DNA of 64,000 bases from Burkholderia latens (GTDB lineage Bacteria; Pseudomonadota; Gammaproteobacteria; Burkholderiales; Burkholderiaceae): assembly GCF_001718795.1 (NCBI RefSeq), contig NZ_CP013438.1, forward strand, positions 372,001 through 436,000, in the 5' to 3' direction. Below are positions 8,206 through 16,099 of the stretch, piece by piece. A model generated the notes under the pieces. It saw nothing but the letters and a program-made list of their open reading frames with translations. It was not told where the DNA came from and did no database searches. Within the stretch, counting starts at the first letter, position 1; each line of letters opens with the position of its first letter. The position numbers were made by a program, and so were the translations under genes.

Positions 8206-8822
8206 CCGACGACGCGACGCACGTGCGCGCGACGCTCGACGCGTGGCGCGCGCAGGGCGCCGACCGGCTTGATCCCGTGCGCTTCCATCGGCTCGACGCG
8301 CTCGAGAAGCGCACGGCCGCGCTCGATGGCGATGCGCGCGCGCTGCTCGATGCGCGGCTCGCGATGCTGCTTGACGCGTATGCGGACATCGTCGCGCGCG
8401 CTGCCGAAGCGACGGACGCGGCGCAGGCGGTGCGGCCGGCGCGCAGCCGCCTTGGCGAGCTCGTCGCGCAAATCGCACGCGACGCGCAGGCCGACCGGCG
8501 CGGGATCGATCCCGAACTCATCGACTACTTCCGCACGACGTGGTCGAAGGTGCGAACCGAACAGCAGTACCGGCAATCGCTCGACCAGGTGCCGCGCAAC
8601 GCGGGGCCGCTCAATTCGAACAGCCTCGTGCACCGGTCGCTCGCGACGATGCGCGAGTTGTCGCCGGAATACCTTCAGCAGTTCCTGTCGTATGTCGATG
8701 CGCTGGCGTGGCTCGAGGATCTCGCCGGCGGCGCCGCGCAGCCGGAGAAGGAGGCGCCGCGCGCGAAAGCCGCGAAGGCGTCGAAGCCGGCGAAGAAGGC
8801 CACGCGCGCCAACGCGCGATAG
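8202..8822 (+). CDS. DUF2894 family protein, last gene of the motor-like operon
   Basis: A 206-residue soluble protein starting with GTG inside the OmpA stop (GTGA overlap, 8202-8205), which implies translational coupling. It opens with helices (DATHVRATLDAWRAQGADRL), has a conserved-looking core (SLDQVPRNAGPLNSNSLVHR; LSPEYLQQFLSYVDALAWLE) and a Lys/Ala-rich basic tail (AKAAKASKPAKKATRANAR). The tail resembles those that bind nucleic acid or acidic surfaces, but that is only suggestive. I recognise it as DUF2894, function unknown. Its fixed place next to OmpA and DUF802 argues that it works with the membrane complex. Confidence 0.82.
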   Translation: MTDDATHVRATLDAWRAQGADRLDPVRFHRLDALEKRTAALDGDARALLDARLAMLLDAYADIVARAAEATDAAQAVRPARSRLGELVAQIARDAQADRRGIDPELIDYFRTTWSKVRTEQQYRQSLDQVPRNAGPLNSNSLVHRSLATMRELSPEYLQQFLSYVDALAWLEDLAGGAAQPEKEAPRAKAAKASKPAKKATRANAR

Positions 8823-8869
8823 CTGCGTGACGCACGATGACGCACGCGTTCGCGCGCGGCGTCCTTCGT

Positions 8870-9442
8870 CTAGCGGCTGGCCGGCCGTTCGCCGATCGCC
8901 GCGCGCAATGCGTGCAACGCGTCGCGCAGCGCCGACGCGAACGGCGGATGTGCGGCAATGCCGGCAGCGTCGATCCCGCTGCCGAGGATCGGCAGCGGGA
9001 TCGACGCGGGCTCGACGATGCACGCGGACATCACCGACAGCGTCTCCCGCAGCGCGGCGTCCGCATGCGTTGCGCGCGGCGATGCGTTCAACACCGCGAC
9101 CGGTTTGTGCACGACCGCTTCCGATCCCACCACCCAGTCCAGCGCGTTCTTCATCACGCCCGTCACGCCGTGCGCGTATTCCGGGCTCGCGATCAGCACG
9201 CCATCGGCGGCGTTCAGCCGATCGATCAGGTCGCGCACCGCGTCCGGCGACGGATATTCGGTATCGGGGTTGAACAGCGGAAGTTCGCCCAGGCGATCGA
9301 AGCGCGTGATGCGCATGCCGCGCGGTGCGACGCGCGCGGCCGCATCCAGCAGCGCGGCGTTGTACGACTGCGCACGCAGGCTGCCGCACAACGCGACGAT
9401 CTCGATGCGGTGCGTGCAATCGGTTCTGGGTTCGGTGGCCAT
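8870..9442 (-). CDS. NADPH-dependent FMN reductase (flavodoxin-like)
   Basis: A 190-residue protein of the NADPH-dependent FMN reductase / azoreductase fold. The FMN phosphate loop is at the N-terminus (IVALCGSLRAQSYNAALLDA), and the family motif SPEYAHGVTGVMKNALDWV sits around residues 88-106. Such enzymes reduce flavins or quinones with NAD(P)H in the cytoplasm. It converges on the DUF2894 gene and lies 51 bases downstream of the GNAT-like gene on the same strand, so those two may be one transcript. The substrate is not evident. Confidence 0.9.
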   Translation of the reverse strand: MATEPRTDCTHRIEIVALCGSLRAQSYNAALLDAAARVAPRGMRITRFDRLGELPLFNPDTEYPSPDAVRDLIDRLNAADGVLIASPEYAHGVTGVMKNALDWVVGSEAVVHKPVAVLNASPRATHADAALRETLSVMSACIVEPASIPLPILGSGIDAAGIAAHPPFASALRDALHALRAAIGERPASR

Positions 9443-9493
9443 CGAGGGGTGGGGCGGCGGTTGGCTGGCGCGGCGGCGCGCGGAACCGGGCGA

Positions 9494-10171
9494 TTATCGC
9501 ACCGGTATGCGCGGTGCGTGGCGCGCGTTGGCCGCGTCGCGCGGGCGATGCGCTGCGCGACCGTCCGGTGGACGCTGCGCGTGCTCACATCCCGCTTCAT
9601 CGACGCCGGTCATCCCGGTGGCGCGTGCCAGCTCGCCAAACGTCCATCCATTGCCGAGCAAGAGCCGGCGCGTATGCAGCGCACCGTGCACGTCGTCGGC
9701 AACGGTTTCGCCGAGATAGCGCAGCGCGCGGTCTTCGACGTCGACGAAGCCATGCCGGTAATCGCCTGCGAGCGCCGTCCACAGCCGCGCCGCGCCGACC
9801 GACTGCCGCGCGCCGCTGATCAGGCACAGGCCCGCGTCGAGCCCCCATCGATACAGCGTCGTCGCGAGGCCCCTGCGTTGCGCGGATCCGCGCAGCCGCG
9901 TATGCGGTGCGCGCAGGTAGCGGTCCGCGCGGCGCGGCAGTTCGGGCAGCCGGTTGAAGACCATGTAGCCGGCGAGCTGGCGCGCGGCCCGGTCTTCGAC
10001 GTAAAGAAAGAATTCGCCGTCCGCTTCGCGGTGGCGGACGAACAGGCCGGCGCCGCCGAGCGCGATCGCCGGCAGGCGGTGCAGGCGGTGGCCTGGCTCG
10101 TGCAGACGCGCGTAGAGCGTGTCGAGTTCATCGTCGATGTCGTGCTGGCAATGCTGTACGTCGATACGCAT
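9494..10171 (-). CDS. GNAT-like acetyltransferase
   Basis: A 225-residue cytoplasmic protein. The segment RRGLATTLYRWGLDAGLCLI resembles the acetyl-CoA-binding RGxGxAxxLxxxAL motif of GNAT enzymes. Before it lie beta-strand stretches such as EFFLYVEDRAARQLAGYMVF, typical of the fold. The C-terminal 45 residues are Arg/Ala-rich and look disordered. The ATG at 10171 was taken because the frame above it is low-complexity. The acceptor substrate is unknown, and the assignment rests on one motif. Confidence 0.6.
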   Translation of the reverse strand: MRIDVQHCQHDIDDELDTLYARLHEPGHRLHRLPAIALGGAGLFVRHREADGEFFLYVEDRAARQLAGYMVFNRLPELPRRADRYLRAPHTRLRGSAQRRGLATTLYRWGLDAGLCLISGARQSVGAARLWTALAGDYRHGFVDVEDRALRYLGETVADDVHGALHTRRLLLGNGWTFGELARATGMTGVDEAGCEHAQRPPDGRAAHRPRDAANARHAPRIPVR

Positions 10172-10275
10172 GGCAAAAGGCGCCCGTCCCGGGCGCATCG
10201 AGAAAGGAGTTCATCGCAACAGGGGAAAGAAATGGAAGCGGCCGCCGGGCTCGGCGAACGAGCCGGGGCCGCGAA

Positions 10276-10362
10276 TCAGCCGGGGATGTGCTGGAAACCG
10301 GCGGCGATCGCGGCGAGGTCCGCGATGCAGAGTGCGAACAGGATCACGACTTTGTGGATCAC
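10276..10362 (-). CDS. Possible 28-residue hydrophobic small protein
   Basis: On the minus strand a GTG at 10362 opens a 28-codon frame, MIHKVVILFALCIADLAAIA then AGFQHIPG, ending in TGA at 10276. The purine run GAGGAGAGAG lies just before the GTG (about 10364-10373), an unusually good ribosome-binding site. The peptide is one membrane helix with short polar ends. It sits alone between the GNAT-like gene and a long intergenic region. It could be a real small membrane protein. I see no toxin or antitoxin partner, and no family comes to mind. Confidence 0.4.
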   Translation of the reverse strand: MIHKVVILFALCIADLAAIAAGFQHIPG

Positions 10363-10757
10363 GCCTCTCTCCTCAAGAACGCGCGGCGCCGCACGAGTTG
10401 CGCCGCAGAGACGGTGATGGCGGGCACGGCCCGCGCGGCCGTCGCACGGAACGACGGTCGAAGGTCCGGGCGACGCGCGCTCGCGGACGGTCAGCACCAT
10501 ACGCGAGGGGTTCCGGCCAGGCAACCGGGCTGCGGGAGAAAAGCGACGAAACGCGAGGAATCGGCGTGTTTCGCGACAATAGGCCGCACGAGGCGGCTTG
10601 TTGCAATGGCGGATGGGCGACACTGCGCATCGTTCGGCGCAGAACCGGGCGGCGCGTCATCGTATGCGCGTCGCCGCCGCTCAAAGCGCGGCGGCCGTGC
10701 ATGCCGGGCCGGCGTCGCCCGCGACGCGAGCGAGCGGCCGACTGGCCGCCGGCTGCG
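10363..10757. other. Intergenic region with an inverted repeat
   Basis: About 395 bases with no convincing gene. It contains the inverted repeat CGAAAC (10547-10552) / GTTTCG (10568-10573) with a 15-base spacer, which could be an operator or a hairpin. The region separates the end of the ICMT-like gene from the small hydrophobic frame, all reading leftward, so a promoter for the latter is expected here. Confidence 0.4.
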
Positions 10758-12041
10758 TCACACCGCCTGTCGCCCTCCGAACGCATGCCTGATCCGCGCG
10801 AACACCCCGTGCTGCGCGATCCACTCCGCGTATGCGCGATAGTCGGGATCGCGCATCAAATGGCGTTCTTCGGTCTTCGCGCGTATGTAGTAGATCAGGT
10901 TGACCGCGACGAGCCCCGCGCAGTGCATCAGCCCGACCTGCCAGCCGAGCGGCTCGACGAACGGCACCGACACCATCCAGTACGACAGGTTCTTCGTGAT
11001 GTATGCGGGATGCTTCGTGAAGCGATACGGGCCGGACGTGATGATGCCGCGATTCGTCAGGTTCGAGAAACGCAACCCGAACGAGATCGTCGACAGCGCG
11101 TACGTCATCAGCAGCACGATGATCGCCGCACCCCAGATGACGCGCAGCGTCGGCGCGGACAGCAGCCAGTTGTCCCAGAACAGCGAGCCTTCGTAGCGGA
11201 TGTAGTTGTTCGAGATCAGCGACCAGAACGGCTGATAGCACATCAGCGCGGCGACCCAGCCGAGCGTGGTCGGCTCGACGGTGCGCACGTGGCTGTCGAG
11301 AATCCGGAACGTGCACAGATAGCCGACGGTGCCGAACATCAGGTCCATCGTGAACGACAGGTCGTACAGGAACACGAAGGTCGCGAGCGTCATCGGCGCA
11401 TGCATCGCGTTGGCCAGCGACGCGCTCAGATGGTCTGCGTCCTTCGACAGGTACACGGTCATCAGCGGCAGGAAGAACGCCTTCACGCCCCAGCCGGCGA
11501 GCATCTCGCGCACGGGCTGCCAGCTCGCCGGCTTTTCGCGGCGGAACAGGTAGCGCCCCCATAACAGGTACGCGTCGTCGGTTTCGCGCTGGTGACGATC
11601 CATCCACGCAAAGTAGAACGGCGCGGCGACGATCACATACGGCGCGAGCGAGCGCAGCAGCGACCAGAACGGCAGGTAGAACGCGCCGTGATATTCGGGC
11701 AGCAGCCAGTAGATCGCGCCGATGCCGGCGTAGATCGACGTCAGTGCGCCCAGCCGCGTCGCGACGCGGGCGAGCCCGAGCGGGCGCACGGCCTGCCGTG
11801 ACAGGCCCGCGCTCGGCCGCAGGTAGACGCGCGAGATGAAGATTTCGTGCAGCGCGATCGTGCCGATGATCGCGAGGCTGGCGATGACCGCGCGCGCGGC
11901 GGCGTCGACGCCCGGCTGGTCGCGCGTGATCCACAGTGCGAACAGGCCGGCCGCGATGCCGAGCAGACCGGCGCGGAATGGCGTGGCGGAAGGGGGCGGG
12001 CGGTGCTGGACCGCGGCGATGCCGTCGATGGCGGAGTTCAT
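10758..12041 (-). CDS. Isoprenylcysteine carboxyl methyltransferase-like integral membrane protein
   Basis: A 427-residue polytopic membrane protein with about ten hydrophobic segments. The C-terminal part carries the ICMT/PEMT-type signature, RGIITSGPYRFTKHPAYITK, followed by hydrophobic helices and EERHLMRDPDYRAYAEWIAQ. This is the S-adenosylmethionine-binding end shared by isoprenylcysteine and phospholipid methyltransferases. The N-terminal half is unusually long for that family and does not match anything I can name. The start at 12041 has GAGG 8 bases upstream. It is downstream of, and in line with, the repeat lipoprotein gene, separated by 120 bases containing a strong hairpin. The methyl acceptor is unknown. 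Confidence 0.75.
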   Translation of the reverse strand: MNSAIDGIAAVQHRPPPSATPFRAGLLGIAAGLFALWITRDQPGVDAAARAVIASLAIIGTIALHEIFISRVYLRPSAGLSRQAVRPLGLARVATRLGALTSIYAGIGAIYWLLPEYHGAFYLPFWSLLRSLAPYVIVAAPFYFAWMDRHQRETDDAYLLWGRYLFRREKPASWQPVREMLAGWGVKAFFLPLMTVYLSKDADHLSASLANAMHAPMTLATFVFLYDLSFTMDLMFGTVGYLCTFRILDSHVRTVEPTTLGWVAALMCYQPFWSLISNNYIRYEGSLFWDNWLLSAPTLRVIWGAAIIVLLMTYALSTISFGLRFSNLTNRGIITSGPYRFTKHPAYITKNLSYWMVSVPFVEPLGWQVGLMHCAGLVAVNLIYYIRAKTEERHLMRDPDYRAYAEWIAQHGVFARIRHAFGGRQAV

Positions 12042-12064
12042 GATCAGATCCTCGTCGGGATGAT

Positions 12065-12098
12065 GGCCGGCGCCCCCGCTTGGCGGGTGGCGCCGGCC
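12065..12098. repeat. Perfect 10-bp inverted repeat upstream of the ICMT-like gene
   Basis: GGCCGGCGCC at 12065-12074 pairs perfectly with GGCGCCGGCC at 12089-12098 across a 14-base loop. It lies between the lipoprotein stop (12162) and the ICMT-like start (12041) on the transcribed minus strand. It may act as a terminator or attenuator, but no T-run follows. Confidence 0.6.
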
Positions 12099-12161
12099 GT
12101 CGGCCAGGCTTCGATTTGGTATGTGCCCGGCCATTGGCCTGTGGTTGTGATACGTGAAGCG

Positions 12162-14285
12162 TTACTTCTTGGGGATCGTGCCGCCGAGCAGGCCGCCGAG
12201 CAGATTCGTCACCGGCGCGAGCAGGTTGGTCGTGCTGCCCGCGGCACCGGTCGAGCTGCCGGTCAGGCCCGCGGCCACGGTGCCGCTGCCGGACGGCGTC
12301 GTCACCGTGCCGGCCGCACCGCCCGGGCTGGCCGTGCCGACAGCGCCGAGCGAGCCGGCCGCAGAGGTCAGCGAACCCGTCAGCGTGCCGACCGGACCGC
12401 TCGTCAGCGCACCGCCGAGATTGCCGGTCAGGCTGCCGCCCGGCGTCGTGACCGTGCCGGTCAGGCTTGCGCCAAGCGGCGTCAACGCGTTGACGAGGCC
12501 GGTAACCGGCGCGAGCAGGCCGCCGACGCCCGAGCCGCTGGTGCCACTCGTACCGCTGGTCCCGCTGGTGCCGCCCGTACCGCTCGAACCGAGGCCGCCG
12601 AGCGCACCGGTCACCGTGCCGAGCAGGCCGGTGATCGGCGCGAGCGGACCGCCGCTGGTGCCGCTCGTACCGCTCGTTCCGCTGGTGCCGCTGGTGCCGC
12701 CCGAGCCGCTCGAGCTGCTGCCGCCGCCGAGCCCGCCCGTGAGCGTGCCGAGCAGGCCGGTGATCGGTGCGAGCGGGTTGGTGCCGCTGCTGGAGCTGCC
12801 GCTGGACAGCAGGCCGCCGGTCGATGAGACGGTGTTGCCGAGCTGCGATACGGTGCTGCCGAGGCTCGCGCCGACCGGGTTGCCGGTGGCGCCGCCAACC
12901 TGCGTACCGGCGAGGCCGAGGCCGCTGCCGAGCGTGCCCAGCAGGCCGCTCAGCGGCGCGCCGAGCAGCGTGGCGTTGCCGAGCGTTTGCGTGGCGCCCG
13001 GCGTCGTGACACCGCCGGTCAGCGTGTTCGTGATCGGGTTGATCACGCTGCCGAGCTGCGTTTCGAGCTGCTGCACCGGCGCGCTGTTCAGCGCGGTGTT
13101 CAGCGCCGATGCCGTCGAGTTGACCGCGGTGCCGACCGTGTTGACGAGGCTGCCGACCAGCGTCGTCGCCGGCGCGAGCGGTGCGAGCGGACCGGTGCCG
13201 AGGCTCGTCACCGCATTGCCGAGGTTGTTGACGGCGCCGCCGGCGCCGGTCAGCAGGCCGGTGGTCGACGTGAGCGTCGGGCCGAGCGGGTTCGGCGATA
13301 CGCCGATCGAGCCGAGGCCGGCCGCGACGCCGTTGCCGAGCGACTGCACGCCGTTGCCGAGGCTCGTGACCGCGTTGCCGACGCTCGTGGCCGTCGTCGG
13401 GTTCGTGCCGGGAATCTGCACGCCGCCGATCTGCGAGCCGCCGTTCGCGACTACCGTGCCGAGGCTGGTGACGAGCGTGCCGGTTTGCTGAAGGACGTTG
13501 CCCAGCGGGGTGACGCCGGTGCCGGAGGTGCCCGAGGTGCCGGAAGTACCGGAGGTGCCCGACGTGCCCGAGGTGCCCGAGGTGCCCGAGGTGCCGGAAG
13601 TACCGGAGGTGCCCGAAGTGCCCGAAGTACCCGAAGTGCCCGAAGTGCCCGAAGTGCCCGAAGTGCCCGAAGTGCCCGAAGTGCCCGAAGTGCCCGAAGT
13701 ACCCGAAGTGCCCGAAGTGCCCGAAGTGCCCGAAGTGCCCGAAGTGCCCGAAGTGCCCGAAGTGCCCGAAGTGCCCGAAGTGCCCGAAGTGCCCGAAGTG
13801 CCCGAAGTGCCCGAAGTGCCCGAAGTACCCGAAGTACCCGAAGTACCCGAAGTACCCGAAGTACCCGAAGTACCCGAAGTACCCGAAGTACCCGAAGTAC
13901 CCGAGGTGCCCGAGGTGCCCGAGGTGCCGGAAGTACCGGAGGTGCCCGAAGTGCCCGAAGTGCCCGAAGTGCCCGAAGTACCCGAGGTGCCCGAGGTGCC
14001 GGAAGTACCGGAGGTGCCCGAAGTACCCGAAGTACCGGAAGTCCCCGAAGATCCACCCCCCGACGTCCCCGACGAGCCGCCGCCGGACGTCCCCGAACTG
14101 CCGCCGCCGGATGTCGAAACGTTCCCCGAGCCGCCGGAAGTGCCCGACGTCCCTGACGTACCCGAAGTCCCCGATGTACTCGGCTTGATCGGCGTCACCG
14201 GACCGTCGACCGAGCCGCAGCCATACAGTGTGACGAGCGACATGACGGCCAGCGATACCGTTGTTTTCTTGAAGTAATGGTGCAT
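12162..14285 (-). CDS. Collagen-like Gly-Thr-Ser repeat lipoprotein
   Basis: A 707-residue predicted lipoprotein. The signal peptide [20 protein letters not shown] is followed by the lipobox YGC, with the lipidated Cys at residue 23. Next comes a short Ser/Gly linker and a run of about 58 Gly-Thr-Ser triplets, a collagen-like GXY pattern. The second half is Gly/Leu/Thr-rich with recurring units ([15 protein letters not shown]) and two further short Gly-Thr-Ser blocks near 12530-12570 and 12655-12700. Such proteins are annotated as collagen-like triple-helix repeat proteins in Burkholderia (Bucl-type). A stalk at the cell surface is plausible but inferred. Start chosen at 14285 because it begins the signal peptide. 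It shares a divergent intergenic region with the CMD gene. Confidence 0.85.
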   Translation of the reverse strand: MHHYFKKTTVSLAVMSLVTLYGCGSVDGPVTPIKPSTSGTSGTSGTSGTSGGSGNVSTSGGGSSGTSGGGSSGTSGGGSSGTSGTSGTSGTSGTSGTSGTSGTSGTSGTSGTSGTSGTSGTSGTSGTSGTSGTSGTSGTSGTSGTSGTSGTSGTSGTSGTSGTSGTSGTSGTSGTSGTSGTSGTSGTSGTSGTSGTSGTSGTSGTSGTSGTSGTSGTSGTSGTSGTSGTSGTSGTSGTSGTSGTSGTSGTSGTSGTGVTPLGNVLQQTGTLVTSLGTVVANGGSQIGGVQIPGTNPTTATSVGNAVTSLGNGVQSLGNGVAAGLGSIGVSPNPLGPTLTSTTGLLTGAGGAVNNLGNAVTSLGTGPLAPLAPATTLVGSLVNTVGTAVNSTASALNTALNSAPVQQLETQLGSVINPITNTLTGGVTTPGATQTLGNATLLGAPLSGLLGTLGSGLGLAGTQVGGATGNPVGASLGSTVSQLGNTVSSTGGLLSSGSSSSGTNPLAPITGLLGTLTGGLGGGSSSSGSGGTSGTSGTSGTSGTSGGPLAPITGLLGTVTGALGGLGSSGTGGTSGTSGTSGTSGSGVGGLLAPVTGLVNALTPLGASLTGTVTTPGGSLTGNLGGALTSGPVGTLTGSLTSAAGSLGAVGTASPGGAAGTVTTPSGSGTVAAGLTGSSTGAAGSTTNLLAPVTNLLGGLLGGTIPKK
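13519..14045. repeat. 9-bp VNTR encoding Gly-Thr-Ser triplets
   Basis: On the plus strand the unit reads GTGCCCGAA with variants GTACCCGAA, GTGCCGGAA and GAGGTGCCC, in about 58 head-to-tail copies. Variants lie in blocks: GTGCCCGAA dominates 13615-13825, and GTACCCGAA dominates about 13826-13905. This is the signature of local slippage expansion. Every unit is three codons, so copy-number changes keep the frame. The repeat is translatable in other frames, which produces spurious open frames on both strands. Confidence 0.95.
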
Positions 14286-14652
14286 GGTGCCCTCGACATT
14301 GAAAGTTGTGTCCGGGGCGATTACTGCAAATTTCGCGCCATGGCATTTTTCGCGTGACGCGACGGCGCTTTGTTGCGGGAATCGGGAAGATCCGCGCGAT
14401 TTAAACGGAGGAATGGCGGTTTGACGCGGGTGGTGCGGCAGTCGCGCCGCCGGCGGATGCCGCGATGTTCCCGCAAGGCGCCGTAACGCACGGCGGGATG
14501 TTACGTAGCGTTCGCGCTGGCGCCGGCGATCCGAGCGCGCCGTCTTTGACGAAACGCCCGCGCGCCGCGAACATGACGCGAACCCCAACCGGTTATCGAG
14601 GCCGTACCGAAGCGGTCACGACTTCCATCACACGATCGAACAGGACATCGAC
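14286..14652. other. Divergent intergenic region, lipoprotein and CMD genes
   Basis: The 367 bases hold the start-side control regions of both flanking genes. The part nearest the lipoprotein is A/T-richer than its surroundings, consistent with a promoter there. No gene or clear operator was seen. Confidence 0.45.
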
Positions 14653-15051
14653 ATGAGCGAACAGGACAGGGAACGCGGGAAGGCGCGACGCGCCGAGGTC
14701 ATGGGCGATGCATTCGTCGAGCGCGCGATGCGCGATCTCGACGGTTTCTCACGTCCGCTGCAGAACTGGCTGAACGAGCATGCATGGGGCAGCACCTGGC
14801 AGCGCGGCGGGATCGACCTGAAGACGCGCAGCCTCTGCACGTGCGCGATGCTGGCCGCGCTCGGCCGCGGCACGGAGCTGAAGGGGCATATTCGCGGCGC
14901 GCTCAACAACGGCGCGACCCTCGTCGAGATCCGCGAGGTATTGCTGCACAGCGCGCTGTATGCGGGCGCGCCGGCCGCGGTCGAAGCATTCCGCAGCGCC
15001 CGCGACGTGATCTCGGAGCTTGGGCTGTCCGCGCCCGACGACGAGGCCTGA
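14653..15051 (+). CDS. Carboxymuconolactone decarboxylase (CMD) family protein
   Basis: A 132-residue protein matching the CMD / PcaC fold: RSLCTCAMLAALGRGTELKG carries the CxC pair and AMLxAxGR segment, followed by HIRGALNNGATLVEIREVLL and HSALYAGAPAAVEAF. This family includes 4-carboxymuconolactone decarboxylase of the beta-ketoadipate pathway and AhpD-like proteins. No other pca genes are near, so a true PcaC role is not supported by context. It converges with the hydrolase gene 57 bases away. AGGACATCG just before the ATG is a moderate ribosome-binding site. Confidence 0.85.
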   Translation: MSEQDRERGKARRAEVMGDAFVERAMRDLDGFSRPLQNWLNEHAWGSTWQRGGIDLKTRSLCTCAMLAALGRGTELKGHIRGALNNGATLVEIREVLLHSALYAGAPAAVEAFRSARDVISELGLSAPDDEA

Positions 15052-15108
15052 TGTCGTCGCCGCGGTCGTTGTCCGGCGCGGAATCAGCCTTCGCGTTGCT
15101 GCCGCGAC

Positions 15109-16092
15109 CTACGCGAGGCGCACCGGCTGCGGGGCGCCGTCAACCGGCGCGGCGGCGACTTCGAGCAGCCACTCTGCGGTCGCGTCCGGCATCGTGACCG
15201 GCAGCATGTGGCCGCCTTCGACGACCTTCAGCCGCACGCGCGCCGATTTCTGCGCGAGCGCGTCGCCGTGCGTGCGCCAGTTCAGGATCGGATCGGCGCG
15301 TCCGTACAGCACGTCGACCGGCAGCGCGAGTTCCGCGTAGCGCCGTTCCATCGCGGGCAGGTCGACGGGCGCCGACAGCAAGTCCGTCGCGGTCGCGTAG
15401 AACACCTGCGGGCGCAACCCGAGCAGCCCGCCGCCCTTCACCGGGAAGTCGCGCGGCACGGCTTCCGGCGCGAACACCTGCCGCACGGCGCCGCGGCCGG
15501 TCAGGATCGTCAGCGGGATCGCGAAGGTCCACGACACGAAGCGGCGCACGAGCGGCGACGGCAGCATCAGCGGCTTGAACGGCGCGGGCGGTTCGGTTTG
15601 CTCGTGCGACAGCGGCGCAATCAGCGCGAGCCGGCTTACGTGCTCCGGATGGTTCAGACCGACCGCGAGCGCGATCGCGCCGCCCAGCGAGTGGCCGACG
15701 AGCACCGGGCGATCGAGCTTCAGCGCATCGATGAACGCGGCGATCGTGCGGGCCTGCGCGAACACGTTGGCCTGCGAATCGGCGCCGCGCAGCGAACGGC
15801 CTGCGCCGGGGCGGTCGACGAAGATCACGCGATGGTGCTGCGCGAGCCGCGTGAGCGGCAGGTACGCGAAATTGCGCCACTGGCCGGCGAGCCCGTGCAC
15901 GAACACGATCGGCGATCCGCTGCCGTACTCTACGTAGTGGATGCGATCGCCGCCGACGTCGACGAAGCGGCCTTCCGGCGGAAACGCGCGCGTCACGCGG
16001 TGCGCGACGTAACCGGAAAACAGCGCGAGCGCAGCGAGCAGCGCGACCGCGCCGAGCAGCACGTTCTGGATCAGATGAAGCGTATGGCTCAT
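15109..16092 (-). CDS. Alpha/beta hydrolase, last gene of the SDR-BVMO operon
   Basis: A 327-residue alpha/beta-hydrolase with one N-terminal membrane anchor (about residues 8-30). The oxyanion-hole motif VFVHGLAG lies at about residue 64, and the nucleophile elbow GHSLGG at about residue 139. The acid is probably in DVLYGRADPILNW and the His in VVEGGHMLPVTMP. The gene starts 7 bases after the monooxygenase stop on the same strand, so it belongs to that operon. An ester formed by the monooxygenase would be a natural substrate, which is inference from context. Confidence 0.88.
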   Translation of the reverse strand: MSHTLHLIQNVLLGAVALLAALALFSGYVAHRVTRAFPPEGRFVDVGGDRIHYVEYGSGSPIVFVHGLAGQWRNFAYLPLTRLAQHHRVIFVDRPGAGRSLRGADSQANVFAQARTIAAFIDALKLDRPVLVGHSLGGAIALAVGLNHPEHVSRLALIAPLSHEQTEPPAPFKPLMLPSPLVRRFVSWTFAIPLTILTGRGAVRQVFAPEAVPRDFPVKGGGLLGLRPQVFYATATDLLSAPVDLPAMERRYAELALPVDVLYGRADPILNWRTHGDALAQKSARVRLKVVEGGHMLPVTMPDATAEWLLEVAAAPVDGAPQPVRLA

Positions 16093-16099
16093 GTCGGCC

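Noticed and set aside
4453..8478. A 1,341-codon open frame on the minus strand opposite the DUF802 operon
   Set aside because: It is rich in Arg/His/Gln, lacks a start signal and mirrors the codon bias of the real plus-strand genes. High GC leaves long antisense frames open.
3990..8822. Canonical Zorya anti-phage system
   Set aside because: Only a ZorA/ZorB-like pair is present. There is no ZorC, ZorD helicase or ZorE nuclease, and the companion genes are DUF3348 and DUF2894.
13519..14045. Possible CRISPR array
   Set aside because: Units are 9 bases with no spacers; this is a coding microsatellite.
13498..14277. A Pro-Glu-Val repeat protein on the plus strand
   Set aside because: The antisense reading of the same VNTR; no ribosome-binding site or signal peptide, and the frame is open only because the repeat lacks stops.
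10681..14346. A 1,221-codon minus-strand frame with Phe-Gly-His repeats
   Set aside because: It is a shifted reading of the 9-bp VNTR and neighbouring genes. The Gly-Thr-Ser frame has the lipoprotein signal peptide and fits codon usage.
14653..15051. pcaC of the beta-ketoadipate pathway
   Set aside because: The fold matches, but no other pca or cat gene is nearby, and the CxC site also fits AhpD-like relatives.
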